From Gammaproteobacteria bacterium (GTDB taxonomy: Bacteria > Pseudomonadota > Gammaproteobacteria > Pseudomonadales > Cellvibrionaceae), in the NCBI GenBank assembly GCA_004172865.1, contig SEBV01000005.1:62001-126000 (forward strand): a DNA stretch of 64,000 nucleotides, read 5' to 3'. This document shows, in pieces, positions 56,449-64,000 of this stretch. The notes under the pieces were generated by a model. It saw only the letters and a program-made list of their open reading frames with translations. It did not search any database and was not told where the DNA came from. Made by a program: the position numbers and the translations under genes. Each line of letters begins with the position of its first letter. Position 1 is the stretch's first letter.

Positions 56449-57168
56449 ATGCAGCGCGCCGAACGACTTTTTCAATTGCTGACTTTGCTGCGCAACCGGC
56501 GCACGGTAATGACAGCCAAGCAGTTGAGTGAACATTTGCAGGTTTCGGAACGCACGGTTTATCGCGATGTACAATCCCTAAGTTTGTCCGGCGTGCCCGT
56601 TGAAGGCGAAGCAGGCGTTGGTTATCGGCTTTCGCACCGCTACCAATTGCCACCGCTAATGTTTGATCGCCATGAAGTGGAAGCACTCCTCCTCGGCGCA
56701 AGAATGGTAAGCAGCTGGGGTGATAGCGATATGGCGGCGCATGCCAAACAGGCCATGCAAAAAATCCTTTCGGTATTGCCAGACCATCTACGCCACAGCG
56801 ATGAAAATTTGCCGCTGCTGGTGCCGCATATGGAGGATGTGCAAAAATTTTACACCGCTCACAGCCAACCCATTCGCGAAGCTATTCGTGCGCGACAACG
56901 CGTAACCATTGTTTATACTCGCGCAGATGCACAAGAGTCCACTCGCACCATAGAACCGCTCGGGTTAATTTTTTGGGGCAAAGTCTGGACACTGGTCGCC
57001 TGGTGTCAATTGCGCAGCGATTACCGAACTTTTCGGCTGGATCGTATCAATAGTTTGAATTTGCTGGACGACGCATTTGAAACGCACGACTCAAAAAGCT
57101 TGCAGCATTTTTTAGCGCTCATGGAAAAACATCAACACGACGAGAATTGCCCGGACGAAAACTTATGA
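56449..57168 (+). CDS. WYL-domain transcriptional regulator (YafY type)
   Basis: The ATG at 56449, with CAGG six bases upstream, gives 239 residues and the family-like MQRAERLFQLLTLLRNRRTVMTAKQL; the frame is open to 56383 but the extra residues are not family-like. An HTH_11 domain covers residues 1-60 with the recognition helix in VSERTVYRDVQSLS, followed by EGEAGVGYRLS, and a WYL domain covers about 140-215, with the WYL-type cluster FWGKVWTLVAWCQLRSDYRTFRLDRI. WYL domains bind nucleic acids or nucleotides and often sense DNA damage. The gene overlaps tag (ATGA), fitting control of a repair operon. Confidence 0.92.
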   Translation: MQRAERLFQLLTLLRNRRTVMTAKQLSEHLQVSERTVYRDVQSLSLSGVPVEGEAGVGYRLSHRYQLPPLMFDRHEVEALLLGARMVSSWGDSDMAAHAKQAMQKILSVLPDHLRHSDENLPLLVPHMEDVQKFYTAHSQPIREAIRARQRVTIVYTRADAQESTRTIEPLGLIFWGKVWTLVAWCQLRSDYRTFRLDRINSLNLLDDAFETHDSKSLQHFLALMEKHQHDENCPDENL

Positions 57169-57755
57169 CAGAACGTACTAGAGCTGAATTGACTCGCTGC
57201 CCCTGGTGCGGAACTGATCCGCTCTATGTGGAATACCACGATAAGGAATGGGGCAAGCCGTTATACGACAATCAAAAATTATTTGAATTTCTTCTTTTGG
57301 AAGGCGCACAAGCGGGGTTGTCATGGATAACTGTGTTGCGTAAACGCGAAAATTATCGCGTAGCTTTTGATAATTTCAATCCCGAAAAAATTGCGCGTTA
57401 CACCGATGTAAAAAAAGCAAAGCTGTTATTAAATGAAGGTATTATCCGCAACCGCCTGAAGGTTGATAGCGCTGTTAAAAATGCCAACGCTTATTTAGCC
57501 ATGCAAAAAAACGGCGAAGACTTTAGCGAATTTCTATGGAACTTTGTGGGCGGCAAACCGCTCCAAAACAAGCACAAAACGACCAGTACTATTGCCGCTT
57601 CTACACCCGAGTCGGATGCGATGAGTAAAGCGTTAAAACAAAAGGGATTTAATTTTGTGGGTACAACAATTTGTTACGCATTTATGCAAGCCACAGGCAT
57701 GGTGAATGATCATATTGCCAGCTGCCACAAATACCCAAGCTATTCTTCCAAGTAA
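57165..57755 (+). CDS. tag: DNA-3-methyladenine glycosylase I
   Basis: Tag excises 3-methyladenine from alkylated DNA. The ATG at 57165 overlaps the regulator stop (ATGA) and gives 196 residues, near the E. coli length of 187; a TTG at 57147 is rejected. The zinc-snap ligands are all present: Cys in TRCPWCG, His in YHDKEWG, and His and Cys in NDHIASCHKY. The catalytic-site segment EGAQAGLSWITVLRKRENYR, split around residues 42-61, and the FVGTTICYAFMQA helix match the family. Its coupling to the WYL regulator suggests alkylation- or damage-linked control. Confidence 0.96.
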   Translation: MTERTRAELTRCPWCGTDPLYVEYHDKEWGKPLYDNQKLFEFLLLEGAQAGLSWITVLRKRENYRVAFDNFNPEKIARYTDVKKAKLLLNEGIIRNRLKVDSAVKNANAYLAMQKNGEDFSEFLWNFVGGKPLQNKHKTTSTIAASTPESDAMSKALKQKGFNFVGTTICYAFMQATGMVNDHIASCHKYPSYSSK

Positions 57756-57778
57756 AAGTGACGAGACATAAAATACCT

Positions 57779-58198
57779 ATGTACGATTCAAACAACGAAC
57801 AAGATATACAAATCGATTATTTATTTGTTTACGGAACATTACGCCACGCTTATGACAGCGACACCCACAAAAAATATTTACGCGGAGCAGACTTTGTATC
57901 GCCCGCACGAATTCGTGGGCAATTATACATGGTGGATTATTACCCCGGCTTAGTGTTGAGTGAAACAGAACACTGGGCTTTGGGTGAAGTATATTTACTG
58001 GAGAATGAAGCACAACTTCACGATTTGGATGTTTATGAAGGCTGCGCAAAAAAATCGCCGCAACCTCATGAATACGAGCGTCTTAAAGTGGATGCCATTT
58101 TAAGTAGCGGTGAACGTATCAATGCGTGGGCTTATGTTTACAAACAAGATACCAGCAATTTTAAAGTCATCGATTCCGGTGATTTTCTTGAAAAATAA
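57779..58198 (+). CDS. Gamma-glutamylcyclotransferase-family (GGCT/AIG2-like) protein
   Basis: The ATG at 57779 gives 139 residues; a GTG at 57758 would add seven and cannot be excluded because neither has a ribosome site. The family motif YLFVYGTLR (residues about 17-25) and the active-site glutamate in LDVYEGC are present, together with PARIRGQLYMVDYYPGLVLS. Such proteins cyclise gamma-glutamylamines or gamma-glutamyl dipeptides. It follows tag by 23 bases and is probably cotranscribed with it. The specific substrate is not clear. Confidence 0.85.
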   Translation: MYDSNNEQDIQIDYLFVYGTLRHAYDSDTHKKYLRGADFVSPARIRGQLYMVDYYPGLVLSETEHWALGEVYLLENEAQLHDLDVYEGCAKKSPQPHEYERLKVDAILSSGERINAWAYVYKQDTSNFKVIDSGDFLEK

Positions 58199-58232
58199 TT
58201 TCAGGTTATTTTTTTAAAATTGGATTTTTTGA

Positions 58233-60107
58233 TTAACTATTAGGCTCTTCCAACGGCAGGTCTATGTAGAAGCAAGAACCTACACCGACTGCCGATGTAA
58301 AGCCTATATCGCCATCCATCGCAACAACAAGCTCTTTAGCAATTGCTAGCCCCAAGCCTGTCCCGCCCGTTGAGCGCGAGTCTGATGAGTCACCTTGGGA
58401 AAACCGATGAAAAATTTTATCTTTAAATTCATCCACAATACCGCAGCCATGATCAATCACTTCGATTCTCACCTTATCGAAATGAACGCTGATATTGAGA
58501 ATAACTTCATCGCCCTTGTGGGAAAATTTTGCGGCGTTTGATAATAAATTCATCAGTACCTGACGTAAACGTCGTGCATCCACATTAATAAGTAAATATT
58601 CAAAACGTTTACTGATATGAATGTGTACACCATATTTTTGAGCATAGGATGTCATCGAGAGACAAGCATCATCAATGATTGGCATGAGCGGTTGAATGCG
58701 TATATCTAATTCAAGTTTTCCCAACGCTAATTTATCAATATCCAACAAGTCGTCGATTAACTCTGCCAAGCGAATACTATTTTTTTGTGCAATATCCAAA
58801 AGTTTAAATGCAGGTTCTGGCAGAGTGCCGAGTTGTCCACTTACCGATAAAGACAAGGCACCGCCAATAGCAGTAAGTGGTGTTCTCAACTCGTGACTTA
58901 CCGTTGCCACAAACTGGCTCTTGAGCCGATCATTTTCTTTTAATTTATCTTGCATGCGTTTTACATTCGCAAGTAGTGATTCGGGATGGTCTGTTTCTAT
59001 TTCATAAGCCAAATCACCACGAGTAATTGCCTGCACAACTTCAGTCGTGTACTGCGGCTCACCACCCAATTGTTTAAGTAATTTACGCACAAACAACGTG
59101 CACAAGATCGCCACTATTAATGTGAGGAACAAAACATAAAACAGCAAGGCAAAGGTATTATTTTTTGCAGATGTGATCCGCTCACTTAAAATAATATCTA
59201 ATTGCTCGATAGCAAAACTTACATAACTGTAATAGCTATTTAAACCAATCGTGAACGCGGAATAAAAATCATCAGACGAATAACTGAGCGTTTCTTTTGT
59301 TAAAATTTCGGTACGAGTAAGCTCCACAATTTTTTGATATTGCAATTTGGTAGCTTCGTAATTTGTATAGAGAATATCGCGATGCTCAGCTTTCGCCACG
59401 ACTGCTTTTCGTAAGCTAACATCCATCGCTTTCATTTTTGCTTCGCTAGTCAATAACAACGCTTTTAATTGCGTGCGTTCATCAGCCGTCGCGTTGCCTC
59501 TGGTGAGCAGGCCGACACTATAACCGCGAACCTGCGCTAGAATTTCTGCCACTTCCGGTAGTTGCATTAGGCTTACTTCAATTAAAAAATAGCCATCTGC
59601 TTGCGGGTCTAAACTGAGCTGATAATAATCCACCAGGGTTTGCAAATATTGCAACTGCATGTAAATAAGCGTTGTGTGTTGCTCAAAACTTTCCGCGGAA
59701 TTTATTTCTCTGCGGGATACTTTTTGCGAAATATTCCGCCAGTAATCTACGGTGTATTCAAATTCATCATTGTGAGAAATCGTTGTTTGCTTCTCCAGAT
59801 AAGCTTTATACGCCAACATGGCAGAATCCAGTTCTTCTGCTTTGGCGCGTTCAGCAGTTATAGCCATAGAATCATCTTGCAACAGGCGCGCGGAAAGTCC
59901 GCGATGCTGTTGCGTGCGCTGAATAATATTTAACACCAATTGGATTTGCGGTAAGCCTTGCTGCTCATTGAGCGCAAACACCAAATCCTTGTGTACTTCA
60001 TTCCAGTACATGGTGGTGGGCATAGCAACAAGCGCCAGGCAAAGCACGCCAAGCACGCTAAATTTTTTCCACAATAGAATGCGCTCAAGGCGCTTAATGA
60101 TGTTCAT
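58233..60107 (-). CDS. Membrane sensor histidine kinase with NIT-like periplasmic domain
   Basis: The ATG at 60107 gives 624 residues starting MNIIKRLERILLWKKF; an upstream frame to 60191 lacks family character. Two membrane helices (about 18-38 and 315-340) flank a helical periplasmic domain with IQRTQQHRGLSARLL, reminiscent of the nitrate-sensing NIT module (QxxRGxS). A methyl-accepting-protein-style HAMP follows (LGGEPQYTTEVVQAITRGDLAYEIE, in two pieces around residues 345-370), then HisKA with phospho-His near 404 in SHELRTPLTA, and HATPase_c with NLLSNAAKFS, DHGCGI and GGTGLGLAIAK. No response regulator gene is adjacent, so it is an orphan. The ligand is unknown; nitrate is only one possibility. 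Confidence 0.9.
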   Translation of the reverse strand: MNIIKRLERILLWKKFSVLGVLCLALVAMPTTMYWNEVHKDLVFALNEQQGLPQIQLVLNIIQRTQQHRGLSARLLQDDSMAITAERAKAEELDSAMLAYKAYLEKQTTISHNDEFEYTVDYWRNISQKVSRREINSAESFEQHTTLIYMQLQYLQTLVDYYQLSLDPQADGYFLIEVSLMQLPEVAEILAQVRGYSVGLLTRGNATADERTQLKALLLTSEAKMKAMDVSLRKAVVAKAEHRDILYTNYEATKLQYQKIVELTRTEILTKETLSYSSDDFYSAFTIGLNSYYSYVSFAIEQLDIILSERITSAKNNTFALLFYVLFLTLIVAILCTLFVRKLLKQLGGEPQYTTEVVQAITRGDLAYEIETDHPESLLANVKRMQDKLKENDRLKSQFVATVSHELRTPLTAIGGALSLSVSGQLGTLPEPAFKLLDIAQKNSIRLAELIDDLLDIDKLALGKLELDIRIQPLMPIIDDACLSMTSYAQKYGVHIHISKRFEYLLINVDARRLRQVLMNLLSNAAKFSHKGDEVILNISVHFDKVRIEVIDHGCGIVDEFKDKIFHRFSQGDSSDSRSTGGTGLGLAIAKELVVAMDGDIGFTSAVGVGSCFYIDLPLEEPNS

Positions 60108-60305
60108 AATGAGCCTGCCAAACCTTGGGGCCAATACGATAATTGTTGTCAAGACACAAATTGAACGACATTCGTGAATATATTCCACCAAGTCGTCTGC
60201 TTTAAAGCTTAGCCCAATTTCTTTACCAACAAGGGTTTTGCCAGATAAAAATATCCCTGTTACAGTTGCGCCACCTTAAGCCCTGCCGGGTTCGCGAGAA
60301 AATAC

Positions 60306-61328
60306 ATGTTAAATAAATACCGTTCTTCCCTTAGCAATACTGACCCATTATTCCATCAAGGCAAACTTCCTCTCACAGGCGTACTTTTGGTCAATTTAGG
60401 CACGCCCGATGCACCAACGGCTCCAGCATTACGCCGCTATCTTGCAGAGTTTTTGGCTGATGCGCGTGTCATCGAAATTCCAAAAATTGTGTGGATGTTA
60501 ATTTTGCACGGCATAATTTTACGCGTGCGTCCCAAAAAATCTGCCGCAAAATATAAAACAGTTTGGACGCAGGAAGGCTCGCCGTTATTAGCAATCAGCA
60601 AGCGCCAAACAGCAGCTGTTCAAACGCAACTCGGCGACCTTGCGTTAGTAAAATTAGGCATGCGTTACGGCAATCCATCCATTCCAAAAGCTTTGCGTGA
60701 ATTTCAAGAAGCAGGCGTGCGAAAAATTATTGTACTACCGCTCTACCCGCAATATGCCGCCGCAACCACAGGCTCTACTTTTGATGCGGTTACGCGCGAA
60801 CTGCAAACCTGGCGCTTTGTTCCCGAGTTACATTTTATTAATAACTATTGTGATAACCCATTATTTATTGACGCACTTGCTAATAGTATTCAGGAAGATT
60901 TCAAACAACATGGCAAGCCCGAAAAATTATTGTTGTCCTATCACGGCATGCCGAAACGCAATTTGGAATTAGGCGATCCTTATTTTTGCTTTTGCCAAAA
61001 AACTACGCGATTAATTGCGGAAAAATTAGGTTTTTCGAAAGAAGATTACATCACCACCTTTCAATCGCGTTTTGGCTATGCCGAATGGTTGCAACCTTAC
61101 ACCGATCAAACCTTAAAAGATTTGGCGACCAGCGGCGTAAAAAATGTAGCCATTATATCGCCAGCATTTAGTGCAGATTGTTTAGAGACACTCGAAGAGC
61201 TGGCAGTGGAAAACTACGAAATCTTTACGCATGCAGGCGGAGAACATTACCGTTATATTTCCGCACTCAATGATCGGGCAGATCACATTGGTGCGTTGGT
61301 TAGTATTATCAAAGAACAGATTAAATAA
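60306..61328 (+). CDS. hemH: Ferrochelatase HemH
   Basis: HemH inserts ferrous iron into protoporphyrin IX, the last step of protohaem synthesis. The 340 residues show GVLLVNLGTPDAPT near the N-terminus, the catalytic histidine in LLSYHGMPKRNLELGDPY (about residue 212) and the conserved glutamate in CLETLEEL. LPLYPQYAAATTGS and FQSRFGYAEWLQPYTD are family signatures. Upstream is a 198-bp divergent region shared with the sensor kinase gene; the ribosome site is weak. The gene is monocistronic and converges on the FKBP gene. Confidence 0.97.
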   Translation: MLNKYRSSLSNTDPLFHQGKLPLTGVLLVNLGTPDAPTAPALRRYLAEFLADARVIEIPKIVWMLILHGIILRVRPKKSAAKYKTVWTQEGSPLLAISKRQTAAVQTQLGDLALVKLGMRYGNPSIPKALREFQEAGVRKIIVLPLYPQYAAATTGSTFDAVTRELQTWRFVPELHFINNYCDNPLFIDALANSIQEDFKQHGKPEKLLLSYHGMPKRNLELGDPYFCFCQKTTRLIAEKLGFSKEDYITTFQSRFGYAEWLQPYTDQTLKDLATSGVKNVAIISPAFSADCLETLEELAVENYEIFTHAGGEHYRYISALNDRADHIGALVSIIKEQIK

Positions 61329-61364
61329 AATTGTAGACGGCACCTCCGGCTTATTTTTATATAA

Positions 61365-61706
61365 TTATTCATCGCGTGTACGCACTTCAAGCAATTCAAT
61401 TTCAAACACTAAATTGGAATTGGGTTTAATAATTGGGCCGACTTGGCGTTCGCCGTAAGCTAAATGTGCAGGCACAAAAAGTTTACGTTTGCCGCCGACT
61501 TTCATTCCGATAATTCCTTGATCCCAACCTTTAATCACACGCCCGGTACCGATCACAGTTTCGAATACGCGGCCTTTGTCGTATGAGGAATCGAATTGGG
61601 TTCCATCCTCCAAACAGCCGCGATAATGTGCGGTAATTAAGGCACCTTTAACAGCAGCTTTGCCTTCGCCAATAATTACGTCTTCAATAATTAATTCATT
61701 ACTCAT
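61365..61706 (-). CDS. FKBP-type peptidyl-prolyl isomerase
   Basis: The ATG at 61706, with GGAG six bases upstream, gives 113 residues, the size of a single-domain FKBP; the open frame to 61769 adds residues with no function. Active-site features are present: AHYRGCLEDGTQFDSS, GRVIKGWDQGIIGMKVGGKRKLFVP (around residues 50-74), AYGERQVG and NLVFEIELLEV. No signal peptide, so it is cytoplasmic. It probably assists protein folding. It is convergent with hemH and divergent from the dead-hydrolase gene. Confidence 0.95.
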   Translation of the reverse strand: MSNELIIEDVIIGEGKAAVKGALITAHYRGCLEDGTQFDSSYDKGRVFETVIGTGRVIKGWDQGIIGMKVGGKRKLFVPAHLAYGERQVGPIIKPNSNLVFEIELLEVRTRDE

Positions 61707-61857
61707 GGGTATCTCCAACCAGGATTTGCTGGCAATTTTACCAGCAAATGCGCTTCGCATAATTTTCATCTAGTTTATTAAATAGAGTTTTGTTCATTCG
61801 TAATTCAGCTAGATGGACTTAATCTGCAGACAAGACCTCAAAAAGTAGGAGCTTGTT

Positions 61858-62514
61858 ATGACAAACAACAAAGATTATTCCACCGAATTAGCCTGTGCAT
61901 TAAACGGTTATCGCGCGTTGATTGTGCCCGATGTTCACAACAATGAAATTCCGCATTGGCAAAGCCTTTGGGAAAAAACCATACCGCGCACCAGCCGTAT
62001 TCGCTTGCATGATTGGCACACTGCCGACTGGGTGAAATGGCATAACAGTATTATTGCGTCACTTATTGCGATTGATGAACCCGTTGTATTAATTGCAGAA
62101 GGTTTCGGCGCTTTGGCTGCAGCAAGTGTGGCAGCTGAATATCCCGGTAAAGTGATCGCCGCGTTTTTGGTTGACCCCGCTGACCCAGATCAATTTGATG
62201 TGCGCAAAAAAATTCCTAAACAGGCGTTGCCGATTGCTACAAGCATTATTATCAGCGAGAAAAATCGTGCTCAAGACAATGCAAAAACGGCATATCTAGC
62301 GTTGATGTGGGGCACAGACTTTTTAACGGCAAATACGTTGGAAGCAGCAGTTGAAACAGCACCTAGCGATTATTGGCCAGAAGGCATTCAAGAGTTGAAT
62401 AAATTGGTGAGTAAAACGCAACGAAGCTTTAAAGCAACATCTCGTGTGCGCGCCAGAAAATTTCCTAACATTATGGCTTCGCATCGCCAGATGTTAGCAC
62501 TGGGTTATAATTAA
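61858..62514 (+). CDS. RBBP9/YdeN-like alpha/beta-hydrolase without its catalytic serine
   Basis: AGGAG lies six bases before the ATG of this 218-residue protein. Its layout matches the RBBP9/YdeN serine-hydrolase family: LIVPDVHNNEIPHWQSLWEK (around residues 21-40), DWHTADWVKWHNSI, then the nucleophile elbow, then AFLVDPADPDQF and a C-terminal WPEG. The elbow, normally AHSLG or GHSLG, here reads AEGFG (residues 80-84), so the Ser is Gly82 and the preceding His is Glu81. The histidine expected just before WPEG is also not visible. It is therefore probably not a hydrolase; it may have kept a binding role. Its end overlaps the convergent membrane protein gene by four bases. Confidence 0.85.
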   Translation: MTNNKDYSTELACALNGYRALIVPDVHNNEIPHWQSLWEKTIPRTSRIRLHDWHTADWVKWHNSIIASLIAIDEPVVLIAEGFGALAAASVAAEYPGKVIAAFLVDPADPDQFDVRKKIPKQALPIATSIIISEKNRAQDNAKTAYLALMWGTDFLTANTLEAAVETAPSDYWPEGIQELNKLVSKTQRSFKATSRVRARKFPNIMASHRQMLALGYN

Positions 62515-63179
62515 GCGTTCGCTTTTTTATTTAATACTGCCAGCAACAACACCCAGAAACACAAGACAAGATTAAACAAAGGGATTTGTAAATCTTGTGG
62601 CATGCTGTAAACAATCGACACCGCAGGAATCCACACCATCCAATTAGATAAAATAACGGTTGGGATTTTCACACTGAAAAATTTCTTATTCATTGCATTA
62701 ATCCACGCACGAAAATTGTAGCCGTATTCCATCCACAAATAAATAATCGTAATACTTGGCGCCGCCCAGAATGCGCTATAGATAAATTGATCAACGCAAG
62801 TTTTTAGAACAATCGTTTTAACATTATTTTCGTAGCCAAACCAACCGCCTTGCAATTGGTAGAAAAAATCAACCTCGATGCCTTTTAAGCCCCAAAAGAT
62901 CAAATAAAAAATAAGCAATGCAAAATAACTACGTGCAGGATTAAGGCGGCCTGTGGCTAACAAGTATAAAAATGGAATTAAACCGCCAAAAATCGCGGTG
63001 GCAACAAATGCATAGGCAAACCCGTATTGGTGTTTTAAAACTCCAAACCACGCGTAAATCGGCTGTGATGTAGGTACAAAAAAATAAATTAGCACCAGCG
63101 TCAACGCGAAAAATTGCAGCACCAATCCTGGAATTAAATTTTGCTTGAGCGCGGCACCTATAGAATTTTTAATTGACAT
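62511..63179 (-). CDS. Integral membrane protein, unknown
   Basis: I do not recognise this 222-residue protein with certainty. It has six or so hydrophobic helices and several aromatic-rich motifs, including FWGLKGIEVDFFYQLQGGWFG, split near residues 92-113, CVDQFIYSAFWAAP near 131, and a C-terminal NWMVWIPAVSIVYSMP followed by LQIPLFNLVLCFWVLLL. The D-Q, W-x-P and L-Q-x-P-L-F-N pattern is faintly like the Mpv17/PMP22 family, but I would not name it so. It starts two bases after the TSUP stop, so the two are probably one operon. Confidence 0.72.
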   Translation of the reverse strand: MSIKNSIGAALKQNLIPGLVLQFFALTLVLIYFFVPTSQPIYAWFGVLKHQYGFAYAFVATAIFGGLIPFLYLLATGRLNPARSYFALLIFYLIFWGLKGIEVDFFYQLQGGWFGYENNVKTIVLKTCVDQFIYSAFWAAPSITIIYLWMEYGYNFRAWINAMNKKFFSVKIPTVILSNWMVWIPAVSIVYSMPQDLQIPLFNLVLCFWVLLLAVLNKKANA

Positions 63180-63181
63180 GC

Positions 63182-63988
63182 TTAATGGCTCAACACTGTT
63201 AGCAACATTTGCAGTGATAAACTCATCAGTAAAATCGCGAATAATTTTTTAAGCAGCGCTAACGGCAAACTGTGTGCAAGCTTCGCACCTAAAGGCGCGG
63301 TAAAAAAACTTGCAGTTGCCATTGCAATGACTGCCGGCCAATAAATAAAGCCCAAGCTATGAACAGGTAAATTTTCTATCGACCAACCATTTATCAAATA
63401 TCCAACTGCACCTGAAAAAGCGATAGGTAAACCCACTGCTGCAGAAGTTCCAATTGCAACGGGTAGAGCAACGTTACACCAAGTGAGAAATGGAACTGTC
63501 AGTGTGCCGCCTCCAATCGCAACCAATGCAGAAATTCCACCTATACCTGAACCGACGCCTGTCAATGCCAATGCTCCAGGTAATTGCCGCGATGGTTTTG
63601 CTTTGCGGTCTATCACCATTTGCAAAGCAACAATAGCCATAAAGCATGAGAAAAAAATCGCGAGCGGTTTTGCCGCTAAATAAGTCGCAAGAAATGTTCC
63701 CGCGAAAGTACCGAGTAAAATTCCCGGCGTAATTTTTAGCACGACATTCCATAAGACTGCGTCACGATTGTGATGCGCGCGCAAACTTGCAATTGCGGTC
63801 GGCACAATCGCCGCCATGGAGGTCGCTAACGCCATATGTACAATATGTTCCGCAGGAAATGCGAGCTTCGCAAAAATAAACGTGAGCACTGGCACCATAA
63901 TTCCGCCACCGCCAATACCAAACAGGCCAGCAAAAATTCCGGTGATGCCGCCCAACAATAAAAACCAAAACAGCCACAAAAAATCCAT
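63182..63988 (-). CDS. TSUP (TauE/SafE) family sulfite/anion exporter
   Basis: This eight-helix transporter of 268 residues belongs to the TSUP family, whose members move sulfite, sulfoacetate or related anions. The duplicated family motif is seen as GGITGIFAGLFGIGGGGIMVPVL (split, residues about 10-32) and again as ALTGVGSGIGGISALVAIGGGTLTVPF (about 145-171), each with the Gly-rich GxGGG turn. The ATG at 63988 gives a typical start MDFLWLFWF; a TTG at the very window edge would add four residues, and an upstream start outside the window cannot be excluded. It is likely cotranscribed with the next membrane protein gene. Confidence 0.9.
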   Translation of the reverse strand: MDFLWLFWFLLLGGITGIFAGLFGIGGGGIMVPVLTFIFAKLAFPAEHIVHMALATSMAAIVPTAIASLRAHHNRDAVLWNVVLKITPGILLGTFAGTFLATYLAAKPLAIFFSCFMAIVALQMVIDRKAKPSRQLPGALALTGVGSGIGGISALVAIGGGTLTVPFLTWCNVALPVAIGTSAAVGLPIAFSGAVGYLINGWSIENLPVHSLGFIYWPAVIAMATASFFTAPLGAKLAHSLPLALLKKLFAILLMSLSLQMLLTVLSH

Positions 63989-64000
63989 ACACTTAACCAA

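Noticed and set aside
1-64000. tRNA, rRNA, CRISPR arrays or insertion sequences.
   Set aside because: No cloverleaf-like or rRNA-like sequence, no spaced direct-repeat array and no transposase frame was seen on either strand; the gaps are all under 300 bases.

Overview
The window reads as ordinary chromosomal DNA of a free-living gammaproteobacterium, most likely a polysaccharide degrader of the Cellvibrio/Cellvibrionaceae type. That placement is an inference from the gene content: amiB-mutL, tamA-tamB, pbpC with an alpha-2-macroglobulin gene, ubiE-ubiJ-ubiB, a PA14-bearing GH3 beta-glucosidase/xylosidase and several c-di-GMP proteins. About 45 protein genes are densely packed. I see no rRNA, tRNA, CRISPR array, insertion sequence or prophage. 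GTG and TTG starts are common and several operons use stop/start overlaps.

Layout. 1-3.1 kb (minus): amiB-mutL, with mutL cut by the left edge. 3.4-4.7 kb (plus): a TraF-like outer-membrane protein. 4.7-10.2 kb (minus): tamA-tamB, divergent from rlmJ (10.3-11.1 kb). 11.1-13.3 kb (plus): five small membrane or secreted proteins. 13.4-22.7 kb (plus): a complete MdtABC-type RND efflux operon with two pumps and its own outer-membrane channel, closed by a strong terminator. 22.8-25.4 kb (minus): the GH3 enzyme, divergent from a membrane GGDEF-EAL protein (25.7-27.6 kb). 27.7-30.5 kb: a MATE exporter (minus) and a DUF418 membrane protein (plus). 30.5-30.65 kb: a 146-bp nested inverted repeat. 30.7-40.8 kb (minus): alpha-2-macroglobulin, PBP1C, DUF2799 lipoprotein and dicarboxylate symporter. 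41.0-44.5 kb (minus): a four-gene envelope cassette (low-complexity membrane protein, DUF2491/YjfK-like, coiled-coil protein, SPFH/prohibitin protein), divergent from a phage-CII-like regulator. 45.2-48.9 kb: a secreted phospholipase-A2-like protein (minus) and the ubiquinone genes ubiE-ubiJ-ubiB (plus). 49.1-54.7 kb (plus): a REC-GGDEF-EAL regulator and a large MASE1 hybrid histidine kinase. 54.8-58.2 kb: pip-dtd (minus) and WYL regulator-tag-GGCT (plus). 58.2-64 kb: a sensor kinase, hemH, an FKBP isomerase, an alpha/beta-hydrolase that has lost its nucleophile, a membrane protein and a TSUP transporter.

Functional themes. Much of the window serves the cell envelope: amidase, TAM, PBP1C with its macroglobulin, RND efflux, SPFH/DUF2491 cassette and lipoproteins. 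A second theme is signalling: one membrane c-di-GMP enzyme, one c-di-GMP response regulator apparently paired with a hybrid kinase, and one separate sensor kinase. The remainder is housekeeping: mismatch repair, rRNA methylation, ubiquinone, haem, D-aminoacyl-tRNA proofreading and base-excision repair. No textbook mobile or defence system is present. The least explained items are the SPFH/DUF2491 cassette, the PLA2-like secreted protein, the dead hydrolase and the 146-bp hairpin element.
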